Positions 17,767 to 27,097 of a stretch of 64,000 bases of DNA are shown here, in pieces. The notes under the pieces were generated by a model that had not been told where the DNA came from, did no database searches, and saw only the letters and a list, made by a program, of their open reading frames with translations. Position 1 is the stretch's first letter, and each line of letters opens with the position of its first letter. The DNA comes from JASGTU01 sp963821815 (GTDB lineage Bacteria > Chloroflexota > Anaerolineae > Caldilineales > Caldilineaceae), in assembly GCA_963821815.1 (NCBI GenBank), contig CAWGFG010000006.1:1178001-1242000 (forward strand), read 5' to 3'. A program made the position numbers and the translations under genes.

Positions 17767-20469
17767 ATGGATAGACGTCCACTCCGTGCAAAACTGCACA
17801 TACCGTTTCCAACCACTAAGATAGTGGACAGAAAACGCCTAATCGAACTCCTTGACCAAGGGCTCTCCGCAAAAATCACGCTCATCTCTGCTCCTGCAGG
17901 CTTTGGCAAGAGCACACTTGCCGCCACATGGTTGCGTCATCTTTCCGAAACAACTTCGGACACCGGCAGACCGCAGTTATTCGGTTGTTGGCTGAGCCTC
18001 GACCCAGAGGACAATCGGCTGCCGAGCTTCATCTTCTATATGATTTCGGCTATCGAGGAGTGTGTCCCTGGCTGCTGCGGGGATACGATGGCATTGCTAG
18101 AGGAGAAGCCTTTTCCTGCTATCGAAACGCTAGCCGACATATTGCTGAATAGTCTCACTAGATTGCGATCTCCCATCGTGCTAGTGTTGGATGATCTGCA
18201 TACAATTACGGATGAGGCTATCTATGTTTTTCTGGAGCGGCTGATTCACTTTGCGCCGCCGACCTTCCATCTCGTGTTGATCACACGCGTGGATCCCCCT
18301 TTGCCTCTTAACCGCTGGCGCGCCCGCGGTCAGATGAATGAGGTTCGCCTGCACGACCTAAGCTTCAATTCCGAGGAAACAGGAGTCTTCTTAGATAGCA
18401 ATCTGGACGGTAAGCCAGGCGCCGAGCTAGTCGAAATTTTGCAACAACGGACGGAGGGTTGGGCAGTCGGTATGTGGCTAGCTGTACTTGCGCTCAAGAA
18501 CGTGGATAGCCACGGAGAGTTTTCTGAGCATATCAAGGAAACCCGCTCAAGATATATCGCGGATTATCTCGTCGATGAGGTGCTAAACCAGCAGACGGAT
18601 CAGATACAGGAATTCTTGCTACACACTGCTGTGCTAAACCTGTTCTGTCCCGAGCTTTGCGCTGCCGTAGCCGATATTGAGCGATCACAGGCGCAACAGG
18701 CTATCGATCATTTATCGCGCGCCAACCTGTTTCTCATTGAGCTATCTACGCCGCCTTCCTGGTATCGCTACCATCATCTCTTCCGCGATATGCTCATGAG
18801 CCGCCTGCATATGCGCCATGACCGCCCAGATGTCGAGCGGTTACACCGACGCGCTGCAGAATGGCTGGAAGAGGCTGGGCTGATCGGTGAGGCGCTGCAC
18901 CATTTGCTCACTATCCTCGACTACGAGGCGGCGGCCCAAGTGGTGGAGCGAAACCGCATCGAGGTTTTAAACCATCTGAATTTTCTTAAACTCGAAGAAT
19001 GGCTCGATCAGATTCCAGCGCATGTGATCAATGAACATATCGGCCTGCTAATCGGGCTGGCGTGGGTACGACAGAACCAGGTGGAGAACGAGCAGTGTCT
19101 CAGGATCACGGATCGTGCCGCATTGCTTTTAAGTGACAACCACGCGGAGATTTCTGACACAACACGACGGTTCTACAAAGCCGAAATTACGGCGTTACAA
19201 ACCTCAGTCGACAGAAGGCTTGATAGGGAAGTCGCGCTGGAACGCATACGCCATAGCTGGCAAGAAATTGAGCAAGACATTGCTGAAACCCACTGCCAGA
19301 CCGTCGTGTGGTTCGCCTACACCAGTCAACGTCTGGGCGATCTGAATCTTGCACTGACGATGTCGCTGAACACTTTGGATGTCGTCGTGACCTGGCCGGT
19401 GCTCGCCCGATGTCGCCTATTGCACTGCGCCGGCTTCTTTCACTATTGCGGCGGTGATTTGGCCAAGGCGGAACTGCGCTTTCAACAGAACCTGAAACTG
19501 GCTGAGAAGCATGATCTGCCGCTTGTGTCGGTGATCAGCACACATGGTCTCGGCGCCATTGCCGACGCCCGCTATCAGGTCGATCTCGCTGAACAATATC
19601 ACCTGGACGTGTTGAACCATCCATACTTGAATAACGGCAGAGAAGCCACCGTCGATATGTATAGCCTGGTGCGCATCTATGCTCGCCGCGGACAACCGGA
19701 GAAGAGCCGTGTTCTGCTGGAGAAACTGCAGTTGGGCGCGCAGCGTGCGGGCAATAGCTTCTTCATGGCTCAGGTAACCGCCTTGACTGCATTTGTGGAC
19801 ATGTCGTGCGGTGATATGAGCAAGGCAATGAACTGGGCCATTACCCATTCGAACTATCAAACACGCAATGTAGCCGATAAAATCCCAGTTATTCGTGCCC
19901 GCATTCTGCTAGCAGTCGCTTCCGAGTCAAGCCTTCTCGAGGCTGATGAGCTGTTACAAGAACAAATTGAACGTCACATGGCGGACTACGCATGGTACCG
20001 CTATGTTGAAGCGCTGGTACTGCAATCGCTGGTGCGCATCAAGCTCTATCGTGTTGACGACGCCATCGACTCGTTGGCGACAGCGCTAGAGATTGCCGTT
20101 CCGTTCGGGAATTTGGAGTGCTTCCTAGCAAACCAACCGGCGCTGTTGCCACTGTTGCGCGAAATGGAGAAACAAGCCAAGCATATACAACTCGTTCAGC
20201 TCTTGCGCGCCGCCATGTCCCAAGAAAGCATGATATTCGAGACAGTCCGTGCGAATGGGAAGCTGCCGGAACCGCTCACAGAGCGTGAAATGGACGTGCT
20301 GCGTCTCATGGCGCTGCGCTTCACAAATAAAGAAATCGCCAGAGAGCTTGTGGTTTCGCCTAATACGGTGAGAAATCATTCCACCAATATCTATGGAAAA
20401 TTGCAGGTAGAGAACAGGCAATTGGCTGTGGCAAAGGCAAGAGAACTCGGTTTGATCACCGATGCTTGA
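17767..20469 (+). CDS. MalT-like LuxR-family transcriptional regulator (LAL)
   Basis: Large ATP-dependent LuxR regulator of about 900 residues. The N-terminal STAND ATPase has Walker A APAGFGKST (about 42-50) and Walker B IVLVLDDLHTI. A winged-helix region follows (WYRYHHLFRDMLMSRL), then a long helical TPR-like sensor domain (about 380-820). The C-terminal GerE/LuxR helix-turn-helix has LTEREMDVLRLMALRFTNKEIARELVVSPNTVRNH. In E. coli, MalT of this class answers to maltotriose. Here the next genes are a small protein and an MFS transporter, which may be targets. ATG 17767 is preferred over GTG 17710, though neither has a strong ribosome-binding site. Confidence 0.92.
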   Translation: MDRRPLRAKLHIPFPTTKIVDRKRLIELLDQGLSAKITLISAPAGFGKSTLAATWLRHLSETTSDTGRPQLFGCWLSLDPEDNRLPSFIFYMISAIEECVPGCCGDTMALLEEKPFPAIETLADILLNSLTRLRSPIVLVLDDLHTITDEAIYVFLERLIHFAPPTFHLVLITRVDPPLPLNRWRARGQMNEVRLHDLSFNSEETGVFLDSNLDGKPGAELVEILQQRTEGWAVGMWLAVLALKNVDSHGEFSEHIKETRSRYIADYLVDEVLNQQTDQIQEFLLHTAVLNLFCPELCAAVADIERSQAQQAIDHLSRANLFLIELSTPPSWYRYHHLFRDMLMSRLHMRHDRPDVERLHRRAAEWLEEAGLIGEALHHLLTILDYEAAAQVVERNRIEVLNHLNFLKLEEWLDQIPAHVINEHIGLLIGLAWVRQNQVENEQCLRITDRAALLLSDNHAEISDTTRRFYKAEITALQTSVDRRLDREVALERIRHSWQEIEQDIAETHCQTVVWFAYTSQRLGDLNLALTMSLNTLDVVVTWPVLARCRLLHCAGFFHYCGGDLAKAELRFQQNLKLAEKHDLPLVSVISTHGLGAIADARYQVDLAEQYHLDVLNHPYLNNGREATVDMYSLVRIYARRGQPEKSRVLLEKLQLGAQRAGNSFFMAQVTALTAFVDMSCGDMSKAMNWAITHSNYQTRNVADKIPVIRARILLAVASESSLLEADELLQEQIERHMADYAWYRYVEALVLQSLVRIKLYRVDDAIDSLATALEIAVPFGNLECFLANQPALLPLLREMEKQAKHIQLVQLLRAAMSQESMIFETVRANGKLPEPLTEREMDVLRLMALRFTNKEIARELVVSPNTVRNHSTNIYGKLQVENRQLAVAKARELGLITDA

Positions 20470-20571
20470 TTAGTTCTTGGTGCGGACCGGATACAGGATT
20501 CATTCAAATCGGCAAGTGGGCGCGCGAGCATGCATGCGCCTGCAGCAAGTCTACTCCGAATTCACATGCAT

Positions 20572-20853
20572 TTATATTTCGTCCCAAGCATGCGACTGTC
20601 GTTGGCTGCGATCCTCTTGCTGTTTCAGTTCAAAAGATAAAACCGTCAGGTTCATGTTATGCAGGCGGTTGAGCAGCCCTAACAATTCAGCTTGGTCAGA
20701 TAGTTGCAGCTCGAGAATCGTGCGCGGCGGACCGCTATAATGCCGATAGGTGGCGATCGGCTCGAGTTCTAGCGCACGCACCCAACCCTCCTCAAGAATA
20801 TTCAACACACAGACGGTATATATCGGGCTATTCTGTTGCGTGGATTGTTTCAT
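20572..20853 (-). CDS. Small soluble protein of unknown function
   Basis: 93 residues from ATG 20853 (the open frame runs back to 20967). Pattern: a short N-terminus, then a strand-rich part YTVCVLNILEEGWVRALELE, a GPPRTILELQLSDQAELLGLL helix and a final strand NLTVLSFEL. This fits a family of roughly 80-90 residue proteins that I recall as frequent beside LuxR or MFS genes in Chloroflexota, but no function is known to me. It converges with the MalT-like regulator and diverges from the MFS gene, sharing a control region with six GTAC sites. Confidence 0.6.
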   Translation of the reverse strand: MKQSTQQNSPIYTVCVLNILEEGWVRALELEPIATYRHYSGPPRTILELQLSDQAELLGLLNRLHNMNLTVLSFELKQQEDRSQRQSHAWDEI

Positions 20854-20975
20854 GTCGCATTCCGTAGTGCGCATTTGATGCCGGCTGATCAGCGATAGTG
20901 ATCGCTCCAGAGTATAGCTACTTAGTTGGAACGTCCGCTTTACAAGAGAATACTCTCTTCCTTCCACATGTCTAG

Positions 20976-20999
20976 GTACAAAACGTACTACAGACGTAC
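20976..20999. promoter_or_regulatory. GTAC cluster 1 in the divergent control region
   Basis: Three GTAC cores at 20976, 20985 and 20996, two of them in an exact ACGTACTA direct repeat (20983-20990 and 20994-21001). Spacing is 9 and 11 bp, close to one helical turn, which is typical of operator arrays. Confidence 0.45.
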
Positions 21000-21128
21000 T
21001 ATTCTCTACTTTCTACGACAAGGTGTCAGCGGCCAACCGTGACAATATTCGCGCTCACCTCGCAAACCTGTTTGCCCCACTGCAAACCATGCTCCCCTAC
21101 GCCGCCACCTTCGCGCAGTCAAACATAG

Positions 21129-21151
21129 TACATCGTTAGTACATAACGTAC
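21129..21151. promoter_or_regulatory. GTAC cluster 2 in front of the MFS gene
   Basis: Three GTAC cores at 21129, 21139 and 21148; the first two are in an exact TAGTACAT direct repeat (21127-21134 and 21137-21144). Spacing is 10 and 9 bp. It lies about 85 bp before the MFS start codon and mirrors cluster 1. Confidence 0.45.
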
Positions 21152-21233
21152 CTAGCATGCCGTGCTGTAGGTTGATAACATGCGGCTCAGCGCAACAGTC
21201 GCACACAGCCGCAAACAGGTAAGAGAGGGATGC

Positions 21234-22895
21234 ATGGCTCAAGACAATCAAATGACCGGAAAGCATGAGACTGTCTTGCAGGCATCTTGGCTGCCCATGA
21301 CCATCATTCTATTAGCGCAGATTCAGATGGCGTTCAACGTCAACGCGCTTCCAGTCTCTATCGCAGCCATTGTGGACTCCCTCGAGGCGCCGGCTACTGC
21401 CATCGGCACGGCTCTGGTGGTCTACTCGCTGTTTGTGGCTGCATTTGTATTGTTGGGCGCAAAATTCAGCAAGCTTTTTGGCGCGCGCCTCGTTTTTCAA
21501 ATCACTGTTCTGCTCCATGGCGTGTCCATGGGCATCATGGCGCTCAGCGTGAATGCAGCCATGATGTACAGTGCGCAGGCTCTGGCGGGGCTGGCGGCTG
21601 CCGCATTGGTTCCGTCACTGGTCGTGCTCATTGCAGCCAACTACCATGGACGTCAGCAGGAACAAGCGCTCGGTTTTCTAGCCGGAGGCACGCCTATGGC
21701 TGGCGTCGTGGCGTTCTTGTTAGCCGGCTATCTCGCCACTGCCGCCAACTGGCGATATTCATTCGGTGGATTGTTCATCTTGTCGATCGCCATTTTCTTG
21801 TTTAGCTTTCGACTGGCTAAGGTGGACCGTGGGACTGGCATCAAGATCGACGCGGTTGGCGCTGTCTTGGCTGCGTTTGCCGTTATCCTCATTTCACTCG
21901 GATTCAACAACCTGAACAACTGGGGAGTCTTCTTCGCACGTCCGGGTTCGCCATTCAGTCTATTTGGATTGTCGCCTGCGCCATTCATGATCGTCATCGG
22001 CCTTGTCTTGGGTCAGGGATTCTTTATGTGGTCGCACAGGGGGCGTAAAGCGGGTCGCACACCTCTGCTGTCGCTTGAGGTTGTCGACTCGCGATATGAG
22101 CAGGCGGCCATTTTCACACTATTCATCATTAGCGTGTTGGGACCGGCGGTCAACTTCCTCGTACCGCTCTATATCCAGATTGTGCAGGGACGCACTAGCC
22201 TGCAGACAGCCATTGCAGTAATACCATATACGCTAGCGATTTTCCTTGCAGCGGTGTTAATTGTGCGACTGTTTAAGCGATTCTCGCCGCGCCAGATCGG
22301 CTTCACGGGCTACATCCTGGCAGCCATCGGCCTAGTATTGCTTGCCTTCTCAATTCGCAATGACTGGGGAACGCCTCAAGTGATCATCAGCCTGGTGATT
22401 CTAGGTTTAGGAGAAGGCGCACTCATCACATTGCTGTTTAGCATATTGGTTTCATCATCTCCAAAGCAGCTAGCGGGCGACGTCGGCGCCCTGCGCGGCA
22501 TCGCCAATAATCTTGGCGCCGCCGTTGGAACCGCTGCGGCCGCGGCTTTGGCTGTGGGTCTGCTTGGCTTCTTCGTCATAGGTAACTTAGCCGGCAATCC
22601 AATCATTTCGGATGACCTGCAGGCTCAGGTAGACTTGCACAACATCAATTTCGTTAGTAACGATCAGCTTATGGAAACGCTCAGCAACACCACGGCAAGC
22701 GATGAGCAAGTGGCGGAAGCGATCAAGATTAACGTAGAAGCTCGACTACGCGCACTGAAGGCCGCTTTCCTTATCCTGGCTGGACTTGCGGTGTTGGCCA
22801 TCATACCGACATTGGGACTGCCGAATTATGTAGCGGGTGAACTAGACGCGGATGAGCTGTATGAGAGCGAGCACGAAGTGGTAGAGACCGGCTGA
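21234..22895 (+). CDS. MFS transporter, DHA2 (14-helix) multidrug type
   Basis: Membrane transporter of 553 residues with about 14 hydrophobic segments. After helix 1 (TIILLAQIQMAFNVNALPVSI) come family-typical stretches such as LVVYSLFVAAFVLLGAKFSKLFGARLVF and SAQALAGLAAAALVPSLVVLI, and a central pair of extra helices as in DHA2 drug/H+ antiporters. Some members export drugs, dyes or amphiphiles; the substrate here is unknown. ATG 21234 has GAGAGGGA just upstream. It lies behind a MalT-like regulator and a control region with two GTAC arrays, so it is probably inducible. Confidence 0.87.
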   Translation: MAQDNQMTGKHETVLQASWLPMTIILLAQIQMAFNVNALPVSIAAIVDSLEAPATAIGTALVVYSLFVAAFVLLGAKFSKLFGARLVFQITVLLHGVSMGIMALSVNAAMMYSAQALAGLAAAALVPSLVVLIAANYHGRQQEQALGFLAGGTPMAGVVAFLLAGYLATAANWRYSFGGLFILSIAIFLFSFRLAKVDRGTGIKIDAVGAVLAAFAVILISLGFNNLNNWGVFFARPGSPFSLFGLSPAPFMIVIGLVLGQGFFMWSHRGRKAGRTPLLSLEVVDSRYEQAAIFTLFIISVLGPAVNFLVPLYIQIVQGRTSLQTAIAVIPYTLAIFLAAVLIVRLFKRFSPRQIGFTGYILAAIGLVLLAFSIRNDWGTPQVIISLVILGLGEGALITLLFSILVSSSPKQLAGDVGALRGIANNLGAAVGTAAAAALAVGLLGFFVIGNLAGNPIISDDLQAQVDLHNINFVSNDQLMETLSNTTASDEQVAEAIKINVEARLRALKAAFLILAGLAVLAIIPTLGLPNYVAGELDADELYESEHEVVETG

Positions 22896-23041
22896 ATCGG
22901 CGCGCCCCGATACAGTAATCACCAGAGTATCGGCGAAACCAAGAGTTAAACTCATTGCAAAAATACGCTCTGTAATCAGAGAACAGGCATTCAAGAACAC
23001 ATCGGTGATTTAGAACAGATAGGTACATGAGGCACTAGACT

Positions 23042-24502
23042 ATGCAATTCACAGCCAAAGTTGGAGATTACCTTTCAGTTGATTCAGAGCTAGCCGTAAT
23101 GGCGCTTTTCGAAGGCGAACCGCTTCCGGAACACATTACCGGCTTGCTTGAACCATCGGACTTTTCAGGCAAGGCGCAAGAAACAATGTTGCTCTATCCG
23201 AAAGGCGGCGTTGCACCACGACGGCTGCTACTGGCGGGATTGGGCAAACGAGCTGATATGGCACAGGAGACGCTCCGTCAGCTTGGCGCGACGGTTGTGA
23301 AACAGGCGAAGAAGCTAAATACTGCGTCATTCACTGTCGGTTGTCATGGCGATTTCCCACTGAACGAACCGGACAGCGCGCAGGCGTTTGCTGAAGGCGT
23401 GGTCCTTGGTGCATACGAGTTTAGCCGCTACCAGACGAGTGATCCAGACACGCCTGCATACGCTGTGGACGCCGTAAGCGTATATGGTAACGAGGCTATG
23501 GATGCAAGCCAACACGGACTGACCGCTGGTCAGGTCATCGCGCAAGGTGTTACCCTCGCCCGCGACCTCGTCAACACGCCCGGGTCAGACAAGACGCCGG
23601 CGAAGCTGAGCGAGATCGCCGTACAAATGGGTGAGCGTACTGGTGTGCGGGTAACAGTTCTGGACAAGGAAGATCTGGTTGAACAAGGGTTCGGCGGGAT
23701 TTTGGCTGTTGGACAAGGGTCTGTAAACGAGCCTCGCTTCATCATCATGGAACATGGCACACCAAGTGATTCCGCACCGACGATCTGTCTCGTCGGCAAG
23801 GGCATTACATTCGACTCCGGCGGGCTCTCCATCAAGCCGGCGGATTCCATGGAAAACATGAAGAACGACATGGGCGGCGCGGCGGCGGTAATCGGCGCCA
23901 TGCAGGCGGTTGCCGAGCTGGAGCTGCCAATTCATGTCGTGGGTTTGGTTTCAGCCGCCGAAAATATGCCCAGCGGGACGGCCTATCGACCTGGCGACAT
24001 CATCAAGACATTGAGCGGCAAGACCGTCGAAGTACTCAATACCGATGCCGAAGGTCGCATCGTTCTGTCGGACGCGATTCATTATGCACATCGCTATGAA
24101 CCCGACGCCATCATTGAGTTCTCTACTCTCACTGGAGCTATGATTATCGCCCTTGGTTCGCACGCAACAGGACTGATGGCAACGGATCAAGCGCTTGCCG
24201 ACAAAGTAACCCGTGCCGGTGAAGCAAGTAATGAGCGCGTATGGCAGTTGCCACTGTGGCAACCATATCACGATATGATCAAAAGCAAAGTGGCGGACAT
24301 AAAAAATTTAGGCGGACGACCTGCTGGTTCGATTACGGCTGGCGCGTTCCTCGCGGCATTTGCAGGCGATATCCCGTTTGTTCATCTTGATATAGCTGGA
24401 ACGGCCTGGAAGGATAATCCTTCTTCGCCCTATGAGTCGGCTGGCGGAACCGGTATGGGCGTGCGCCTGGTCACCCAATTCTTACGCGACAGCAGTACAT
24501 AG
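23042..24502 (+). CDS. pepA: Leucyl aminopeptidase (M17)
   Basis: 486 residues, normal for the M17 family: an N-terminal macro-like domain (about 1-160) and the C-terminal catalytic domain. The two-metal site is visible as GKGITFDSGGLSIKP (Lys and Asp ligands), MKNDMGGAAAVIGAM (Asp) and the signature NTDAEGRIVLSDA (Asp and Glu ligands, catalytic Arg). It removes N-terminal amino acids from peptides in the cytoplasm. It lies 52 bp upstream of an AbgT-family transporter, and the two may form an operon for peptide or conjugate use. Confidence 0.95.
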   Translation: MQFTAKVGDYLSVDSELAVMALFEGEPLPEHITGLLEPSDFSGKAQETMLLYPKGGVAPRRLLLAGLGKRADMAQETLRQLGATVVKQAKKLNTASFTVGCHGDFPLNEPDSAQAFAEGVVLGAYEFSRYQTSDPDTPAYAVDAVSVYGNEAMDASQHGLTAGQVIAQGVTLARDLVNTPGSDKTPAKLSEIAVQMGERTGVRVTVLDKEDLVEQGFGGILAVGQGSVNEPRFIIMEHGTPSDSAPTICLVGKGITFDSGGLSIKPADSMENMKNDMGGAAAVIGAMQAVAELELPIHVVGLVSAAENMPSGTAYRPGDIIKTLSGKTVEVLNTDAEGRIVLSDAIHYAHRYEPDAIIEFSTLTGAMIIALGSHATGLMATDQALADKVTRAGEASNERVWQLPLWQPYHDMIKSKVADIKNLGGRPAGSITAGAFLAAFAGDIPFVHLDIAGTAWKDNPSSPYESAGGTGMGVRLVTQFLRDSST

Positions 24503-24554
24503 GCGACTGAGTAGTTACCTGCACATCGACCGCCTAAATCATTTGGAGGCAGTA

Positions 24555-26207
24555 ATGAGTACAGATACAACTGCAGAGGCGCTGCCGTCTCGCGGCCTCA
24601 CACAGAAGCTACTTGACGGCGTTGAAACGGTTGGCAACAAAGTACCGCATCCGGTGCTCATGTTTCTCTACCTTATCATCATTATCATCGCTTTATCACA
24701 CATATTGTATATGTTTGGAGTCAGTGTCACCGAGCAGATCGCGACGCCAGTTACGCCTCCGCTGACAATTGATTACTACGAGGATACGACTGAACCAGGC
24801 ATATTGGGTTTTACCGAGCCGTACGACGTCCAGTATGAAATCCAAGAGACTACCATCGCCATTCGCAGCCTGCTCACACGCGACGGCATACGCTTTCTCT
24901 TCACGTCATTTGTGCCCAACTTCGCCGGTTTCGGCGTCGTTGCAACGATACTCATCGCGATGGCGGGCGTCGGTGTTGCGGAACATGCGGGCATGATGGC
25001 AGCGCTTATCCGCAAACTAGTCAAAGTGGCGCCGCACCGGCTCATCACCTTCTTCATCGTACTTGTGGGCGTGGTATCCAGCGTCGCCACAGACGCGGGG
25101 TATTTGATCCTGATCCCACTCGGCGCCGCCGCGTTCTTGAGTTTGCGGCGACATCCGCTCGCGGGTATGGCCGCGGCCTATGCCGGCGTCAGCGCCGCCT
25201 TTGCGGTCAATGTCATCATTACGCCTTCGGACAGCATGATCACCGAGATAACCAACGAGGCGATTGCGCTGGCAGGCGGCGAACCCATCACGGTAGTGGC
25301 CAACATCTACTTCACCATCGTATCCACCATTGCCATGGCACTCGTCGCCACGTTTATTACGGATCGCGTCATCGAGAAACGACTGGGCGGCTACGAACCA
25401 CCGGCAGACATGGAAATCGAGGAAGAGCTGGATGAAGCGGCGCAGAAGGCGGAGGCGCGCGGTCTGCGCTACGCGCTGCTCGGCCTGCTAGGTATCAGCG
25501 CGATTATCGCAATCTTTACGCTGCCGCCGAACGCCCCGCTGCGGGATCCGCAGTCCGGCGCCATTATCGGCAGCACTCCTTTCATGGACAGCCTAATTTT
25601 CATAATCTCGTTGATTTTCTTGGTCAGCGGTATCTTCTACGGCATCGGCGCCAAGACTATTTCCGGCAGCGATGAGGTTATTTCTGCCATCACAAAGACG
25701 TTTGCCAGTTTGGCTGGCTTGATCTTTATGCTGCTCATGATCAGCCAGTTTATTGCGTACTTCAACTATAGCAACATGCCTACCGTACTAGCTGTTGCCC
25801 TGGCAGACACACTGGAAGCGGCCAGCGTCGGTCCGCTTGTCCTGTTGGTGGGAATGATCCTGGTAATCATGTTCTTGAATATCATCATCCCGGGTGTCGT
25901 GCCGAAATGGGCTATATTCGCTCCTGTCTTCATCCCAGTATTTATGCGGCTGGGCGTGTCACCGCAGACAGCGCTAGCAGCCTACAGGGTCGGCGATTCG
26001 CCCACGAATGTGATCACGCCTCTTATGGTCTATCTCCCGTTTATCATTACGGTTACTCAGAGGTATGACAAGAACGCAGGCATTGGCACTGTAATCGCAT
26101 TGATGCTGCCGTACACCATAGCGATGGCTATTGTCTGGATTCTGCTGTACATTCTTTGGTTCGTCGTCGGGATCCCGCTAGGACCAGGTTATCCGGTAGG
26201 TATGTAA
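24555..26207 (+). CDS. AbgT family transporter
   Basis: 550 residues and about 11-13 membrane segments. Family marks: GVETVGNKVPHPVLMFLYL at the start, GVAEHAGMMAALIRKLV, VVSSVATDAGYLILIPLGAAAF, RHPLAGMAAAYAGVSAAFAVN and a late GDSPTNVITPLMVYLP. E. coli AbgT imports p-aminobenzoyl-glutamate; relatives such as MtrF export sulfonamides. Pairing with an aminopeptidase suggests import and hydrolysis of an amino-acid conjugate, but this is inference. ATG 24555 follows a GGAGGC site; the frame continues upstream into pepA but that part is not coding. Confidence 0.9.
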   Translation: MSTDTTAEALPSRGLTQKLLDGVETVGNKVPHPVLMFLYLIIIIIALSHILYMFGVSVTEQIATPVTPPLTIDYYEDTTEPGILGFTEPYDVQYEIQETTIAIRSLLTRDGIRFLFTSFVPNFAGFGVVATILIAMAGVGVAEHAGMMAALIRKLVKVAPHRLITFFIVLVGVVSSVATDAGYLILIPLGAAAFLSLRRHPLAGMAAAYAGVSAAFAVNVIITPSDSMITEITNEAIALAGGEPITVVANIYFTIVSTIAMALVATFITDRVIEKRLGGYEPPADMEIEEELDEAAQKAEARGLRYALLGLLGISAIIAIFTLPPNAPLRDPQSGAIIGSTPFMDSLIFIISLIFLVSGIFYGIGAKTISGSDEVISAITKTFASLAGLIFMLLMISQFIAYFNYSNMPTVLAVALADTLEAASVGPLVLLVGMILVIMFLNIIIPGVVPKWAIFAPVFIPVFMRLGVSPQTALAAYRVGDSPTNVITPLMVYLPFIITVTQRYDKNAGIGTVIALMLPYTIAMAIVWILLYILWFVVGIPLGPGYPVGM

Positions 26208-26280
26208 GGTAAAGCATGCGAGTAGCTGACTGGAGTACATCCTTAGATTGTGAGGGTGGAGATAGAGCGGTTCGCGGCAC

Positions 26281-27009
26281 ATGAGTGAGTTCGTACTCGT
26301 TTTCTTTGTGGCGAGTCTGGCAGCAGCGCTGACGTATCTAGGGGCGCCAATCGCCGAACGGTTCGATTTGCCTCAGCGCATCGTTAGCGCTTCGCTACAG
26401 TTTGCCGCCGGCATGATCACTGCGCTGGTTGCGCTGAGCCTCTTGCCACCGGCTGCTCGATACGGCTCACAGTTCAGTGTGATTCTTGGGTTCTTTGTTG
26501 GTGGAGCGCTGTTCGTCGCGTTCGAATATTTCTCCACCGTGAGACAGGCGGCACGAAATACGGATGGGCGAGAGCTCGTATCCATGGCTTTCTATATTGG
26601 TATTCTGGTGGATCTTTTCATCGACGGCGTGGTCATCGGAGTCGGTTCGACGCTAACCCTCGATACCGGATTGCTGTTGGCATTTGGGCTGGCAGTTAGT
26701 ACAATGCCGCTGGCCTTCGTAACTATCGCAACAGCCAAGCGCCAAGGCATGGAGAAGGAACGCAGAAAATTGCTGTCCTATCTGTTTATCGTGTGCCTCA
26801 TCGTCGGGGCCATGGTTGGTTATCTCCTCCTGCGCAACCAACCGATGAGACCGAAGATGTTCGTCATCGCATTGGCGTCCGGGTTCCTGTTCACAACTGT
26901 GACGCAGAGCATGATTCCGGAAGCCAATCGGGATGGTGAACCCGGGTTCGCTGGCATTCTGTTCGTTGCAGGGATAAGTCTTTACGCATTGTCGGCCCTT
27001 GCCATCTGA
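26281..27009 (+). CDS. ZIP-like membrane protein lacking canonical metal histidines
   Basis: 242 residues with seven or eight hydrophobic segments. The region FIDGVVIGVGSTLT sits where ZIP metal transporters carry HNFPEGLA, and MIPEANRD matches the second metal helix. The usual His residues of both helices are absent, so transport of zinc or iron is uncertain. A ZIP-superfamily assignment is an inference from the topology and these aligned stretches. It may be co-transcribed with the AbgT gene 73 bp upstream. Confidence 0.6.
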   Translation: MSEFVLVFFVASLAAALTYLGAPIAERFDLPQRIVSASLQFAAGMITALVALSLLPPAARYGSQFSVILGFFVGGALFVAFEYFSTVRQAARNTDGRELVSMAFYIGILVDLFIDGVVIGVGSTLTLDTGLLLAFGLAVSTMPLAFVTIATAKRQGMEKERRKLLSYLFIVCLIVGAMVGYLLLRNQPMRPKMFVIALASGFLFTTVTQSMIPEANRDGEPGFAGILFVAGISLYALSALAI

Positions 27010-27097
27010 TCGCTATAGTGAATAGATGTTAACATGCAAAACTGGTAATTACTTTGAGGTAGTCATGAAGAACAAGACTGGAAAGGAATTCAATCAA

